Of a DNA stretch of 63,917 nucleotides, positions 17,564 to 26,357 are shown in pieces (position 1 is the stretch's first letter; each line of letters begins with the position of its first letter). The notes under the pieces were generated by a model that had not been told where the DNA came from, searched no databases, and worked only from the letters and a program-made list of their open reading frames with translations. The stretch is taken from positions 1-63,917 of the forward strand of contig JAJXZF010000058.1 in NCBI GenBank assembly GCA_021780225.1, in the 5' to 3' direction. The stretch is from Deltaproteobacteria bacterium. Lineage in GTDB: Bacteria; Desulfobacterota; Binatia; Binatales; Binataceae. The position numbers and the translations under genes were made by a program.

Positions 17564-17770
17564 CTAGCGTGGCGTCCCGCAAATAAGTTTATACTCCGCG
17601 TCTATCTTGCGCTCCGCCTGGATGCCCGGATCGAGTCCGGGCATGACAAGCTCTATGCGTCATTGCCGGGCCCAGACCGGCAATCCACCCTTGGTCGCCC
17701 CGCGGTGGGCGGCCTGCGCGCCGAGCTGACAAGGCATCAGATGGAAGTTATTTGCGGGACGCCACGCTAG
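17564..17770 (-). mobile_element. MITE-like element, copy 2 (inverted)
   Basis: This 207-bp copy has the best terminal repeats: CTAGCGTGGCGTCCCGCAAA at the left and its exact reverse complement at the right, both including CTAG. It lies in the opposite orientation to the other three copies. It sits between convergent genes, 3 bp after the mtnA stop codon, and its right CTAG forms the stop codon of the minus-strand permease gene. No ORF inside. Confidence 0.85.
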
Positions 17771-18576
17771 CGCCGCCGGCCGAAGCGCTGGGCAAGCCCG
17801 TCGCCCAGGAGGTTGAAGCCCAGCACCGACAGGCCTATCGCGACGCCCGGCGCGGTTGTGAGATGCGGCGCGACGAGGATGAACGCGCGGCCGGTATCGA
17901 GCATGTTGCCCCAGCTCGGCGCGGGCGGCGGCACGCCCAGCCCAAGGAATGAAAGCGCCGCCTCCGCGATAATCAGTCCGCCCACGCCAAACGTCGCCTG
18001 AACCGCAAGCGGCCCGGCGACGCCGGGCAACAGATGGCGAAACAGCAAGCGGCCCGGACGCGCGCCGAGCGCGCGCGCGGCCTCGACATATTCGCGTTCG
18101 CGCAGAGACAAAACCTCGCCGCGCACGAGCCGCGCATAGCCGGTCCATCCAATCGCGCCGAGCGCGATTACAAGATCGACCAGGCCGGGACCAAGGATCG
18201 CCGCAAGCGCAATCGCAAGCAGGATGCCGGGAAAGGCGAGCACGATATCGACCGTCCGCATCACGGCGCCATCGACGCGCCCGCCGGCCAAGGCCGCGGC
18301 GCCGCCGACGATCGCGCCGATCGCCAGCGAAAGCGCCACGACCACGATCGAAACGCCCAGCGACACGCGCGCTCCGGCCAGGATGCGTGCGAGTATATCG
18401 CGGCCGAGCGAATCGCATCCGAGCGGATGGCCCGCGCCGGGTCCGGCGAGCGCCAACGCAAGATTAATCGCCAGCGGATCGGTCCGATTCAGGATCGGCC
18501 CGAACAGCGCGACCGCCGTAAGCGCCGCGACGATCGCGCCGCCGGCGATCAGCGAAGGATTGCGCCGCCGCGTCAT
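17767..18576 (-). CDS. ABC transporter permease, DppC/OppC family
   Basis: The 269-residue membrane protein (MTRRRNPSLIAGGAIVAALT) has a first hydrophobic segment followed by the periplasmic HPLGCDSLGRDILARILAGARVS motif typical of DppC. The inner-membrane coupling loop EYVEAARALGARPGRLLFRHLLPG contacts the ATPase. The ATG overlaps the TGA of the preceding permease gene by 4 bases, so they are translationally coupled. The stop codon is provided by the CTAG end of the repeat element. Substrate is likely a peptide, nickel or similar solute. Confidence 0.92.
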   Translation of the reverse strand: MTRRRNPSLIAGGAIVAALTAVALFGPILNRTDPLAINLALALAGPGAGHPLGCDSLGRDILARILAGARVSLGVSIVVVALSLAIGAIVGGAAALAGGRVDGAVMRTVDIVLAFPGILLAIALAAILGPGLVDLVIALGAIGWTGYARLVRGEVLSLREREYVEAARALGARPGRLLFRHLLPGVAGPLAVQATFGVGGLIIAEAALSFLGLGVPPPAPSWGNMLDTGRAFILVAPHLTTAPGVAIGLSVLGFNLLGDGLAQRFGRRR

Positions 18577-19496
18577 CGCGAGAGCCGCACCCGCGGGTCG
18601 ATTGCGCTGTAGAGCAGATCGGTCGCGAGATTCACCGCGACGTAACTGAGCGCAAAGACGAGCACGCATCCCTGCACCAGCGGATAATCGCGGTTGTTGA
18701 TCGCCGCGATCATCAGACGGCCCAGCCCCGGCCACGAAAATATGATTTCCGTGACGATCGAACCGGTGAGCAGCGCGCCGGCTTCAAGACCGAGCAGCGT
18801 GACCACGGGAGTGAGCGCGTTGCGCAGCCCATGGCTGATCAGCGCGCGCGGCCGGCTGAGACCTTTGGCGCGGGCCGTGCGCATGTAATCCGCATCCGAG
18901 ACTTCGACCAGGCTCTGCCGCAGCATCCGCGCCAGAATCGCGGCCAGCGCCGCGCCGAGAGTAAGCGCCGGCAGAATGAGATGGGAAAAGCCGCCGCGTC
19001 CGGTCAGCGGGAGCCATCCGAGGTCGAGCGAAAATACGATCATCAGCAGCGGGCCGAGATAAAGATGGGGCACGGAGATGCCCAAAATCGCAAAGCCCAT
19101 CGCGCCGACGTCGCCGGGACCGCCCGGATCGGCGCCGGCGACGAGTCCGAGCGGAAATGCGATCAGAATTGCGGCGGCCAGTCCTGCAACCGCCAATTCG
19201 ACGGTCGCCGGATAGCGTTCGCGAATAAGCCGCGACACCGGTTCGCGTTGCGATATCGATTCGCCCAGATCGCCATGCGTCAAGCCGTAGAGAAATGCGA
19301 CATATTGTCGCCATAGGGGACGGTCAAGGCCGAGCGCGTGGCGCATCTCCTGAACGTCGGCGGGAGCGGCGTAATCGCCCAGCATCGCGACCACGGGATC
19401 GCCGGGGACCAGATGGATCAGCGCGAAAGTGAGCGTGACCACGCCAAGCGCCACCGGAATCAGCGCCGTCAAACGGCGAACGAAGTAGCGAATCAC
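18573..19496 (-). CDS. ABC transporter permease, DppB/OppB family
   Basis: The 307-residue protein starts [20 protein letters not shown] (GTG start) and shows the DppB hallmarks. These are LVPGDPVVAMLGDYAAPADV after the first membrane segment, DYMRTARAKGLSRPRALISH as the EAA loop, and the C-terminal IDPRVRL. The GTG at 19496 overlaps the TGA of the binding-protein gene (GTGA), which supports this start over a longer open frame. It would form the channel together with the DppC-like partner. No ATPase gene follows. Confidence 0.92.
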   Translation of the reverse strand: MIRYFVRRLTALIPVALGVVTLTFALIHLVPGDPVVAMLGDYAAPADVQEMRHALGLDRPLWRQYVAFLYGLTHGDLGESISQREPVSRLIRERYPATVELAVAGLAAAILIAFPLGLVAGADPGGPGDVGAMGFAILGISVPHLYLGPLLMIVFSLDLGWLPLTGRGGFSHLILPALTLGAALAAILARMLRQSLVEVSDADYMRTARAKGLSRPRALISHGLRNALTPVVTLLGLEAGALLTGSIVTEIIFSWPGLGRLMIAAINNRDYPLVQGCVLVFALSYVAVNLATDLLYSAIDPRVRLSR

Positions 19497-21061
19497 GGGC
19501 GTGCGGCGCCGGCGGCGGCCGCTGACGGAAACCAGCGGGCGGCGGCGAGCGAAAGCAAACTGCCGTTGGGAAACGGTTCGAATCCGTCGAGGCGGCGATC
19601 GTAGGCCGCGACGTTGTCGATCCACCAAAGCGACACGTAGGGCAGGTCGGCGGCGGCGATTTGCTGGACCCGCGCATAAATCGCACGGCGCGCGGCCGGA
19701 TCGAGTTCGGCGTCTCCGGCCCGCAGCAGACGATCCATCTCAGGATTGGCGTAATCGCCGCGATTGTTGCCGCCGCCCTGCGGAGTCATCCGCGAGTCGA
19801 AAATGAGAGAGTACTGATGCGGGTCGGAGACGCCGACCCACTGGCTGGCGGCGAGATCGAAATTGCCCGCGCGCAGATCGCTGTAAAAGGTCGCAAACTC
19901 GCTGGTGCGAATCGTGATTGCGACGCCCACGCGGCGCAGCATCGCTTGAATCGCCTCGGCGAGCCGCCGGCCTTCGGTCGTGGTCTTGTAAGTCAGGCGC
20001 AGCGGGCGCGTGCGCGAATAGCCCGCGGCCTCGAGCAGCGCGCGCGCCCTGGCCGGGTCATACGCATAATTCAGCACGCCGCCGTTGTAAGCCCAGTTTT
20101 CCGGAGCCAGCATTCCGGTCGCCAATCGTGCGTTGCCGCGCAGCAGCGCCGTGACGATTGCCTGCCGATCGATTCCATAGGCAATTGCGCGGCGGACGCG
20201 CGGATCGCGCAGGCGCGCATCGCGGAAATTGAAAATCAGATATTGATAGGTCGTTCCGTTCGAGCGGATTAGGCGGAGCTTGGGCTGGCGCGAGAGATAG
20301 GCGATCAGTTCAGGCTGGATCGCGTCGTTTTCCGCGAATTGGCAAATTCCTTCCGTCAATTCGAGCGCGCGGACGGTGGCGTCGGGCGCCACTTTCATCA
20401 CGATGCCGCCGAGCGCGCCGGACGGCGCCGGATAGTAAGGATTGCGCGTCAGCGTCAACGCTTCGTCGCGCTCGAAGGCGACAACCTTGAACGGGCCGCT
20501 GCCGGGCGGAGCGGCGATTGCGTCGCGCGCGGCGAGCGGCGTTCCGCGCGGCACGATTCCCAGCAACGCCATCTCGAGCGCGGCGGCGTAGGGTCGCCGC
20601 GTGGTCATCCGCAGCGTGTAATTGTCGATTGCTTCTAAAGACGCCATTTCGGCCAGTCCGGCGCGTTTGACCGAATGATTTTCCGGATCCAGCAGCGAAG
20701 CGTAAGTGTAAAGAACGTCGCGCGCATCGAGCGGCCGGCCGTCGCTGAAGCGGACGCCATGGCGCAGATGAAAGACGATCGCGTCGGGCGCGGGCCGCTC
20801 GATTTTTTCGGCAAGTTCGCCGACAAAGGCGCCGTCGCGGCCGACTCGGACCAGCGATTGATAGGCCAGTTCTCCGATTCGCGCCGAAATCGCGTCGGTG
20901 GCGACCCGGGGATCGAGATTCGCGGGCGAGGTGTTGATGTCGATCTGCAGATAACCAGCCGGCGTTTGCGGCTTGGTTTTAGCGCATCCGGCGACAAGGA
21001 TTGCGGCCAGCGAAATCGCCGCGACCGCGCCGGTCCGAAAAAATCGCCGCTCCGTCCTCAC
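19493..21061 (-). CDS. ABC transporter substrate-binding lipoprotein, DppA/OppA family
   Basis: The 522-residue protein starts at GTG and has an N-terminal signal with a lipobox ([16 protein letters not shown]), so it should be a lipoprotein at the outer face of the inner membrane. Family features include [40 protein letters not shown] and [12 protein letters not shown]. The first gene of the three-gene operon, it delivers solute to the two permeases. Much of the longer open frame upstream is probably untranslated. Substrate class (oligopeptide, nickel, sugar) cannot be told. Confidence 0.9.
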   Translation of the reverse strand: MRTERRFFRTGAVAAISLAAILVAGCAKTKPQTPAGYLQIDINTSPANLDPRVATDAISARIGELAYQSLVRVGRDGAFVGELAEKIERPAPDAIVFHLRHGVRFSDGRPLDARDVLYTYASLLDPENHSVKRAGLAEMASLEAIDNYTLRMTTRRPYAAALEMALLGIVPRGTPLAARDAIAAPPGSGPFKVVAFERDEALTLTRNPYYPAPSGALGGIVMKVAPDATVRALELTEGICQFAENDAIQPELIAYLSRQPKLRLIRSNGTTYQYLIFNFRDARLRDPRVRRAIAYGIDRQAIVTALLRGNARLATGMLAPENWAYNGGVLNYAYDPARARALLEAAGYSRTRPLRLTYKTTTEGRRLAEAIQAMLRRVGVAITIRTSEFATFYSDLRAGNFDLAASQWVGVSDPHQYSLIFDSRMTPQGGGNNRGDYANPEMDRLLRAGDAELDPAARRAIYARVQQIAAADLPYVSLWWIDNVAAYDRRLDGFEPFPNGSLLSLAAARWFPSAAAAGAARP

Positions 21062-21188
21062 CGCTTTCCACGCCCTATCCTTGGGTAAGCCCGCGCCGGA
21101 ACGAATAATAGCAAAAGCGAACGGCGGTGGCTTTGCCGGGCCGCTTGATCGCGCCAAAAAGGTTCGTTCGCGAAAGGGAGCCGTCACC

Positions 21189-21725
21189 ATGAGCACAGAC
21201 TGGCGCACGCGGATCGTGATTCGACAGGGCGATCTTACCGAAGCGCGCGTGGATGCGATCGTCAACGCCGCGAACAATGACTTGATGCTGGGCGGAGGGG
21301 TCGCCGGGGCGATCCGCGGCAAGGGCGGACCGTCGATTCAGGCCGAGTGCGATAAAATCGGTCCGATTCGCATCGGCGAGGCGGCCATCACCGGAGCGGG
21401 GCGGCTGCCCGCGCGTCACGTGATTCATGCCGCCAGCATGCGGCTGGGCGAGCGCACGTCCGAGCGCGGGCTGCGCGATGCGACCCGCAACTCGCTCCGT
21501 CTCGCCGCGAAAAACGGACTGAAGACGATCGCGTTTCCGGCCGTCGGAACCGGAATCGCCGGCTTTCCGCTCGAGCGATGCGCCGAAGTGATGCTCGCGG
21601 AGACGCGGGACCATCTGGGCGGACCTACTTCGGTGGAGCGAATCGAATTCGTGCTGTTCGATGAAAAGGCGCGCGATATTTTCGCGCGGACCTTGAATAA
21701 CATGGAGCCACGAACGCGATCCTGA
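21189..21725 (+). CDS. Macrodomain ADP-ribose-binding protein
   Basis: The 178-residue protein is a single macrodomain: [33 protein letters not shown] near the start and the phosphate-binding [21 protein letters not shown] near residue 120. Such proteins bind ADP-ribose and remove ADP-ribose or O-acetyl-ADP-ribose groups. The Asn in NAANN and the GGGVAGAI loop are intact, so activity is plausible. AGGGAG precedes the ATG. It is divergent from the ABC transporter operon and shares the intergenic region with it. Confidence 0.92.
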   Translation: MSTDWRTRIVIRQGDLTEARVDAIVNAANNDLMLGGGVAGAIRGKGGPSIQAECDKIGPIRIGEAAITGAGRLPARHVIHAASMRLGERTSERGLRDATRNSLRLAAKNGLKTIAFPAVGTGIAGFPLERCAEVMLAETRDHLGGPTSVERIEFVLFDEKARDIFARTLNNMEPRTRS

Positions 21726-21755
21726 GCGGGCGCGACGCGAGATTTCGTCCGCCGG

Positions 21756-23357
21756 TCAATGCATCGCGGCGCTCTCGCGACTGTCCGTGCGCGCGCCGCG
21801 AAAGAGCAGAAACGACGGAATCATCAGCACGGTCATTATGGTGAGAATCATGTAGATGTCGCTGAACGCGAGGATCGACGCCTGCCCAAGAATCATTTCA
21901 TAGACGAGGCCGAGGCCCTGTTTCTGGCCGCTGACGATTTGAGGCAGATAGGCGAAGGACGGCGCGCCGGGCGCGTTCATCGGCATCTTGGAAAGCCGCC
22001 AGGCGTCGAATACGGAAAAGTGCTGCACCAGGTACGATTGATGGATTTGCTGATTGCGGATCAGCGAATTGGTCATGTAGGCGATGCCGATAGCCGCGCC
22101 GGTGTTGCGCATCATGTTGTACAGGCTTGCGGCGAAGCCCATCCGTTCGCGCGCGACGCATGAGAGCGCGGCGGCGGAAAGAATCGGAAAGCACAGGCCA
22201 AGGCCGGCGCCAAGGATGATGCCCGGCCATACGACCTGCCACATCCCGACTTCCAGATTCCAATGCGCCATGTACCACAGGCCCACCGCCATCAGGGCGA
22301 AACTCATGCCGATTAGGCGCTTGTTGTCGTAACCGGCGCGCGCAACCTGTCCGGCGATTAGCATCGCGGCCATTGCGGCGACCGCCCTCGGCGCCATCAC
22401 GATGCCCGCCTTCCACGCGGTGTAGCCCATGAATTCCTGCAAAAAGATTGGATTGAGCATGCCGGTGCCGAACAGCACGAAACTAAGCACGGTGACCAGC
22501 AATACCGCGACGCTGAACAGGCGGATTTTGAGCATCCGCAAATCGATGATCGGATCGCCGAAATGAAGCTCGCGCAGGCCCAGCCCCAGAAACGCCGCCG
22601 CCGACGCGATCGACGCCCACACCACCCACGGCGAGTTGAACCAGTCGGCGCGCTGCCCCCGGTCGAGCACGATTTGCAACAGGCCGAGCGAAGCCGCGAG
22701 GAAAACGATGCCGAGATAATCGATGCGCCGTCCGGTCGTGCGATTGCGCAAATAGGGCGGGTCATGCACGAACGCCGTGACCATCAGGAAAGCGATCGCG
22801 CCGATCGGCAGGTTGATGTAGAAATTCCAGCGCCAGTTCCAGTTATCCGTAATCCATCCGCCGAGAGTCGGGCCGAGGATCGGCGCGCACATCAGCCCGA
22901 CGCCCCAGGTCGCCATCGCGAGCTGCTGCTCCTCCGGCGGGAAGGTTTCCATCAGGATCGCCTGTGACGACGGCAGCATCGCCGCGCCGGCCGCGCCCTG
23001 GATCAACCGGAACAGAACGATTTGGGTGAGCGAACCGGCGGCGCCGCAAAGACCCGATGCGGCCACGAACGTGAATACGGAGGTAAGAAAATAGCGCTTG
23101 CGCCCGAAGCGCGACGAAATCCAGCCGGTCATCGGAATCATGATTCCGTTGGCGACCAGATAACTGGTCAGCACCCAGGCTATTTCGTCGACGCTCGCGG
23201 AGAAGGTGCCCTGCATATGCGGCAGCGAAACGTTGACGATCGAGCTGTCGAGAACCTCAAGCGTCGTTCCCAGCATCACGGCCAGTGCGATTAGCCATTT
23301 GTGCTGGTTGTGCGTCTCAGCGTGAGGCAGTTTTCCAACCAACGGCGCCGCTTCCAT
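21756..23357 (-). CDS. MFS multidrug exporter, DHA2 (EmrB) family
   Basis: The 533-residue protein has the length and pattern of 14-helix drug:H+ antiporters: TTLEVLDSSIVNVSLPHMQG in helix 1, GWISSRFGRKRYFLTSV as motif A, and GPTLGGWITDNWNWRWNFYINLP as motif C. It exports drugs or other hydrophobic compounds. The ATG at 23357 has GGGAG upstream; the open frame extends 7 codons further from a TTG. No EmrA-type fusion partner is adjacent. An AT-rich region with a strong palindrome lies about 120-145 bp upstream and may bind a regulator. Confidence 0.93.
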   Translation of the reverse strand: MEAAPLVGKLPHAETHNQHKWLIALAVMLGTTLEVLDSSIVNVSLPHMQGTFSASVDEIAWVLTSYLVANGIMIPMTGWISSRFGRKRYFLTSVFTFVAASGLCGAAGSLTQIVLFRLIQGAAGAAMLPSSQAILMETFPPEEQQLAMATWGVGLMCAPILGPTLGGWITDNWNWRWNFYINLPIGAIAFLMVTAFVHDPPYLRNRTTGRRIDYLGIVFLAASLGLLQIVLDRGQRADWFNSPWVVWASIASAAAFLGLGLRELHFGDPIIDLRMLKIRLFSVAVLLVTVLSFVLFGTGMLNPIFLQEFMGYTAWKAGIVMAPRAVAAMAAMLIAGQVARAGYDNKRLIGMSFALMAVGLWYMAHWNLEVGMWQVVWPGIILGAGLGLCFPILSAAALSCVARERMGFAASLYNMMRNTGAAIGIAYMTNSLIRNQQIHQSYLVQHFSVFDAWRLSKMPMNAPGAPSFAYLPQIVSGQKQGLGLVYEMILGQASILAFSDIYMILTIMTVLMIPSFLLFRGARTDSRESAAMH

Positions 23358-23472
23358 AGGCTCCCACTCCCGCGCCAAACTCCGTCGGGTTTCGATATTG
23401 TAGCCAGACTTGCGCGATTGTGAAGTTGAAAACCGATCATGCGCGCAATTCGAGCGGAATTGCTATTCAATC

Positions 23473-23500
23473 TTAGTCTATAACATCCTATAAAGACTAA
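23473..23500. promoter_or_regulatory. AT-rich palindrome upstream of the MFS gene
   Basis: TTAGTCTATA (23473-23482) and TATAAAGACTAA (23489-23500) form a near-perfect inverted repeat around ACATCC. It lies between the end of the molybdoenzyme gene and the MFS gene in otherwise GC-rich DNA. It may be an operator with an embedded promoter for the MFS gene. Alternatively it may act as a 3'-end hairpin of the preceding operon. Confidence 0.5.
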
Positions 23501-23520
23501 ATTCGACGGCCGAGGCGGCG

Positions 23521-26346
23521 TTACGACTTGATGTAAAACGCTTCGTCGGCGGGCCGATAGGCGCGCGCGAGCCACAGTGGACGCCGCAGTCCGTCGGGTC
23601 CCGGCGCCGGCCGCGCCATCGCGATCCAGCGGCGGTACACCTCGTGCGCGGCGTTGGTGTCGACGAAGATGTCGCCGTAGCGCTCTTGTGGTCCGGGATT
23701 TTCCATCCGAACCTTCTGATGCCAGCAATGGGCGCCGCTGATTGGATCGGGCTGCACCGGGAAGGTCAGGTTCTGATGCACGCCGGCGTCTTCCCACCAG
23801 ACCCGGCCTGAGTCGGCGTCCGGACTCGCAAACGGACGCACGCCATGCACCTGCCGCATGAACCATTTCCCGGGCGCGGTCTCGCGCAAATCCACGAGCG
23901 CGGTGGACCATCGTTCGCCGCCCTGCTCATCGTTCAGCCGCCATCTGCCAAGATGATGCGAGCAGGCGACGACGCCCGGCCGGATTCCGTCCGTCACCCA
24001 GACGCGGTCGATGAAATAGCCGATTTCGGTCACGACTTTGAGCAAGTCGCCGGTCCCGACTTTGAATCTTGCGGCGTCTTCGGGATGCAGCCAGAGCGGA
24101 TTGCGATGCGATATTTCGTAGAGCCATTTCGCGTTTCCGGAGCGGGTATGCACCAGCGTCGGCAGGCGAAAAGTCGGCAGCAGCAGCATCTCGCCCTTTG
24201 CGCGATCGATCGAATCCGGATGAACGTGGCTGCGCACGTATGAAGGAATCGCCATTTCCGGCCACTTCCATTGCGCTAGCGTGGGCGAAAAAAATTCCAG
24301 CTTGCGCGATGGCGTAGGAAAGCCCGTCCGCGCGACGCCGTCTATTTCGACGCCGATCGCGGCGCCGCCGCGTCTAACCACCCGCGCCGCGCCATCCACG
24401 CTGGCGCCTTCAAGCTGCGCCGCAGCAAGCGGTTTTTCATGCAGGCCGTAGGGACTTTCTTCAATCAGAAAGGCGCCGTACTTGCGCATGTAGGCAAGCG
24501 GCGAAAGGTTTTCGCGCGCCGCCGCGGCCGGCAGTCCTGGAACGCTATTCTCGAAAATCCACCGGTAATATTCGTCGAGAGTCAGTTTTTCGCCCGGACG
24601 GTACGGCGACTCGAAGTATTTCCGGATACCCATCGAGCCGTCGGGATCGATTCGCCACGACAATTCAATCCAGAACTCGTCTTCCTCCCAAATTTCGCCG
24701 AGGCCGGCTTCGCGATGCGCTTCCAGGGTCGTGGCGAAGCTTTTGCCCGCGCGTTCGAGCGCGACCCGGATAACCGGCTGGCGGAATCCGATCCAGCGCG
24801 CGGCGTGCGTCTCCTGGCTCATCAGATCGTGCCGTTCGGAGGCGTGACCCATCGGCAGCACGTAATCGGCGAACCACGCCGTCTCGCTCCATACCGGCGT
24901 CAGGCAGGCGTGCCGTTCGACCAGGGTTTCGTCGCGCAGCGCCTCGATCCAGGTCATGCCGTCCGGATTGGTCCAGACCGGATTGTAAACGCGGGTGAAG
25001 TAGGTTGCGAGTTTGCCGCGCCCTTCTTTGAGAAAGTGCGGCATCAGAAAACTCATTTCGAAAAATGCGAGGGGAAATTCGCGCGGCCAGGTCAGCTCGT
25101 TCCAGACGTTCGGCGCGGGCGGCATCAGCGGCGGCGCTGGAATGAATTTGTTAAAAGCGGCCGGCGCGGTTCCGCCCGGCGTGGCGACCGCGCCAACCAG
25201 CACGGCCAGAAATTCCAGCGCGCGCGCCACCTGCCATCCGCCCAGATTGCCCGCCGCCGCGCCGCGCCAAACTTGCGTCGCGACCGCGTGGCCGGCGCGG
25301 CCGATTTCGCGCGCGACCTCGGCGATCGTCGCCGCCGGCGCGCCCGATTCATGGGCGGCGAACTCCGGCGTGAATTGCGCATAGGCCTGTTTCAGCGCCG
25401 CGATGAAGTTGTCGAAGTTCGGCTCCAGATCCGGACGGGCCGCGCGGAGATAGTCCTCCCAATTGACCCAGCGCCGCACGAATTCGCGGTCGTACAAATC
25501 CTCGTCCAGCAGCACTTTGCACATCGCCAGCAGCATCGCCGCCTCGCTGCCCGGCCAGGCCGGCAGCCAGTAGTCGGCGCGCGCCGCGGTGTTGGACAGC
25601 CGCGGATCGATTACGCAGATTTTCGCGCCGCGCGCTTTGCCGTCGATGATGCGCTGCGCATGCGGATTGAAATAATGCCCGGCTTCGAGATGCGAGCTGA
25701 GCAGCAGGATGAAGCGCGCGTTGGCGTAATCGGGCGACGGCCGATCGATCCCGTGCCAGAATGCGTAGCCGGTGCGCGCGCCCGCCGAGCAGATGTTGGT
25801 GTGGCTGTTGTGGCCGTCGATTCCCCACGCGTGCAGCACGCGCTGGTTGTATATCAATTCGTGTCCGGGACGGCCGACGTGGTAGAGCACCTGGTCGCGC
25901 CGGCCTTCAAGAAGCGCTTTGCGAATCCGGCCCGCGAGGTCGTCCAGAGCTTCGTCCCACGACACCCGCTCCCATTTGCCTTCGCCGCGCTTGCCCACGC
26001 GCCGCAGCGGATGGCGGATGCGCTCCGGGTCGTAAACCTGGCCGAGCGTGGCGGGACCCTTCGCGCAGTTGCGTCCGCGGCTCCCCGGATGGAGCGGATT
26101 GCCCTCGAACTTGCGGATTTTTCCGCTCGCCTTGTCGACATAGGCCAGCAGGCCGCATCCCGCTTCGCAGTTGAAGCAGACGGTCGGGATCAGCCGGTAT
26201 TGGCGTTCGACTTTGCGCGGCCATTGAGCCGGATCGTATTCGCGCCAGTCGTCCCACTGCGCCGCCGGCGGAAAACTGTCGAGGCCGCCCGCGGGCGCTT
26301 CCAATCCAATCGCCGCGGGATTAAGCGGTTTCGGTTCTTCGCTCAA
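23521..26346 (-). CDS. Molybdopterin oxidoreductase catalytic subunit (DMSO reductase superfamily)
   Basis: The 941-residue protein begins near its [4Fe-4S] motif, CFNCEAGCGLLAYVD with the fourth Cys in RGRNCAKGPATL. SWDEALDDLAGRI and the NICSAGARTGYAFWHGIDRP segment follow, the latter carrying the probable Mo-ligand Cys. The C-terminal molybdopterin domain has SHRNPLWLHPEDAARFKV. The TTG at 26346 is preceded by GAGGAG. No twin-arginine signal is visible, so the subunit may face the cytoplasm. It is encoded 11 bp after a fused Fe-S/NrfD subunit with which it should form a membrane complex. The redox substrate is unknown. Confidence 0.9.
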   Translation of the reverse strand: MSEEPKPLNPAAIGLEAPAGGLDSFPPAAQWDDWREYDPAQWPRKVERQYRLIPTVCFNCEAGCGLLAYVDKASGKIRKFEGNPLHPGSRGRNCAKGPATLGQVYDPERIRHPLRRVGKRGEGKWERVSWDEALDDLAGRIRKALLEGRRDQVLYHVGRPGHELIYNQRVLHAWGIDGHNSHTNICSAGARTGYAFWHGIDRPSPDYANARFILLLSSHLEAGHYFNPHAQRIIDGKARGAKICVIDPRLSNTAARADYWLPAWPGSEAAMLLAMCKVLLDEDLYDREFVRRWVNWEDYLRAARPDLEPNFDNFIAALKQAYAQFTPEFAAHESGAPAATIAEVAREIGRAGHAVATQVWRGAAAGNLGGWQVARALEFLAVLVGAVATPGGTAPAAFNKFIPAPPLMPPAPNVWNELTWPREFPLAFFEMSFLMPHFLKEGRGKLATYFTRVYNPVWTNPDGMTWIEALRDETLVERHACLTPVWSETAWFADYVLPMGHASERHDLMSQETHAARWIGFRQPVIRVALERAGKSFATTLEAHREAGLGEIWEEDEFWIELSWRIDPDGSMGIRKYFESPYRPGEKLTLDEYYRWIFENSVPGLPAAAARENLSPLAYMRKYGAFLIEESPYGLHEKPLAAAQLEGASVDGAARVVRRGGAAIGVEIDGVARTGFPTPSRKLEFFSPTLAQWKWPEMAIPSYVRSHVHPDSIDRAKGEMLLLPTFRLPTLVHTRSGNAKWLYEISHRNPLWLHPEDAARFKVGTGDLLKVVTEIGYFIDRVWVTDGIRPGVVACSHHLGRWRLNDEQGGERWSTALVDLRETAPGKWFMRQVHGVRPFASPDADSGRVWWEDAGVHQNLTFPVQPDPISGAHCWHQKVRMENPGPQERYGDIFVDTNAAHEVYRRWIAMARPAPGPDGLRRPLWLARAYRPADEAFYIKS

Positions 26347-26357
26347 TTTGCTGCTCC

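Noticed and set aside
19570-19590. tRNA-like GGTTCGAATCC sequence
   Set aside because: It lies within the coding region of the binding protein and has no surrounding cloverleaf.
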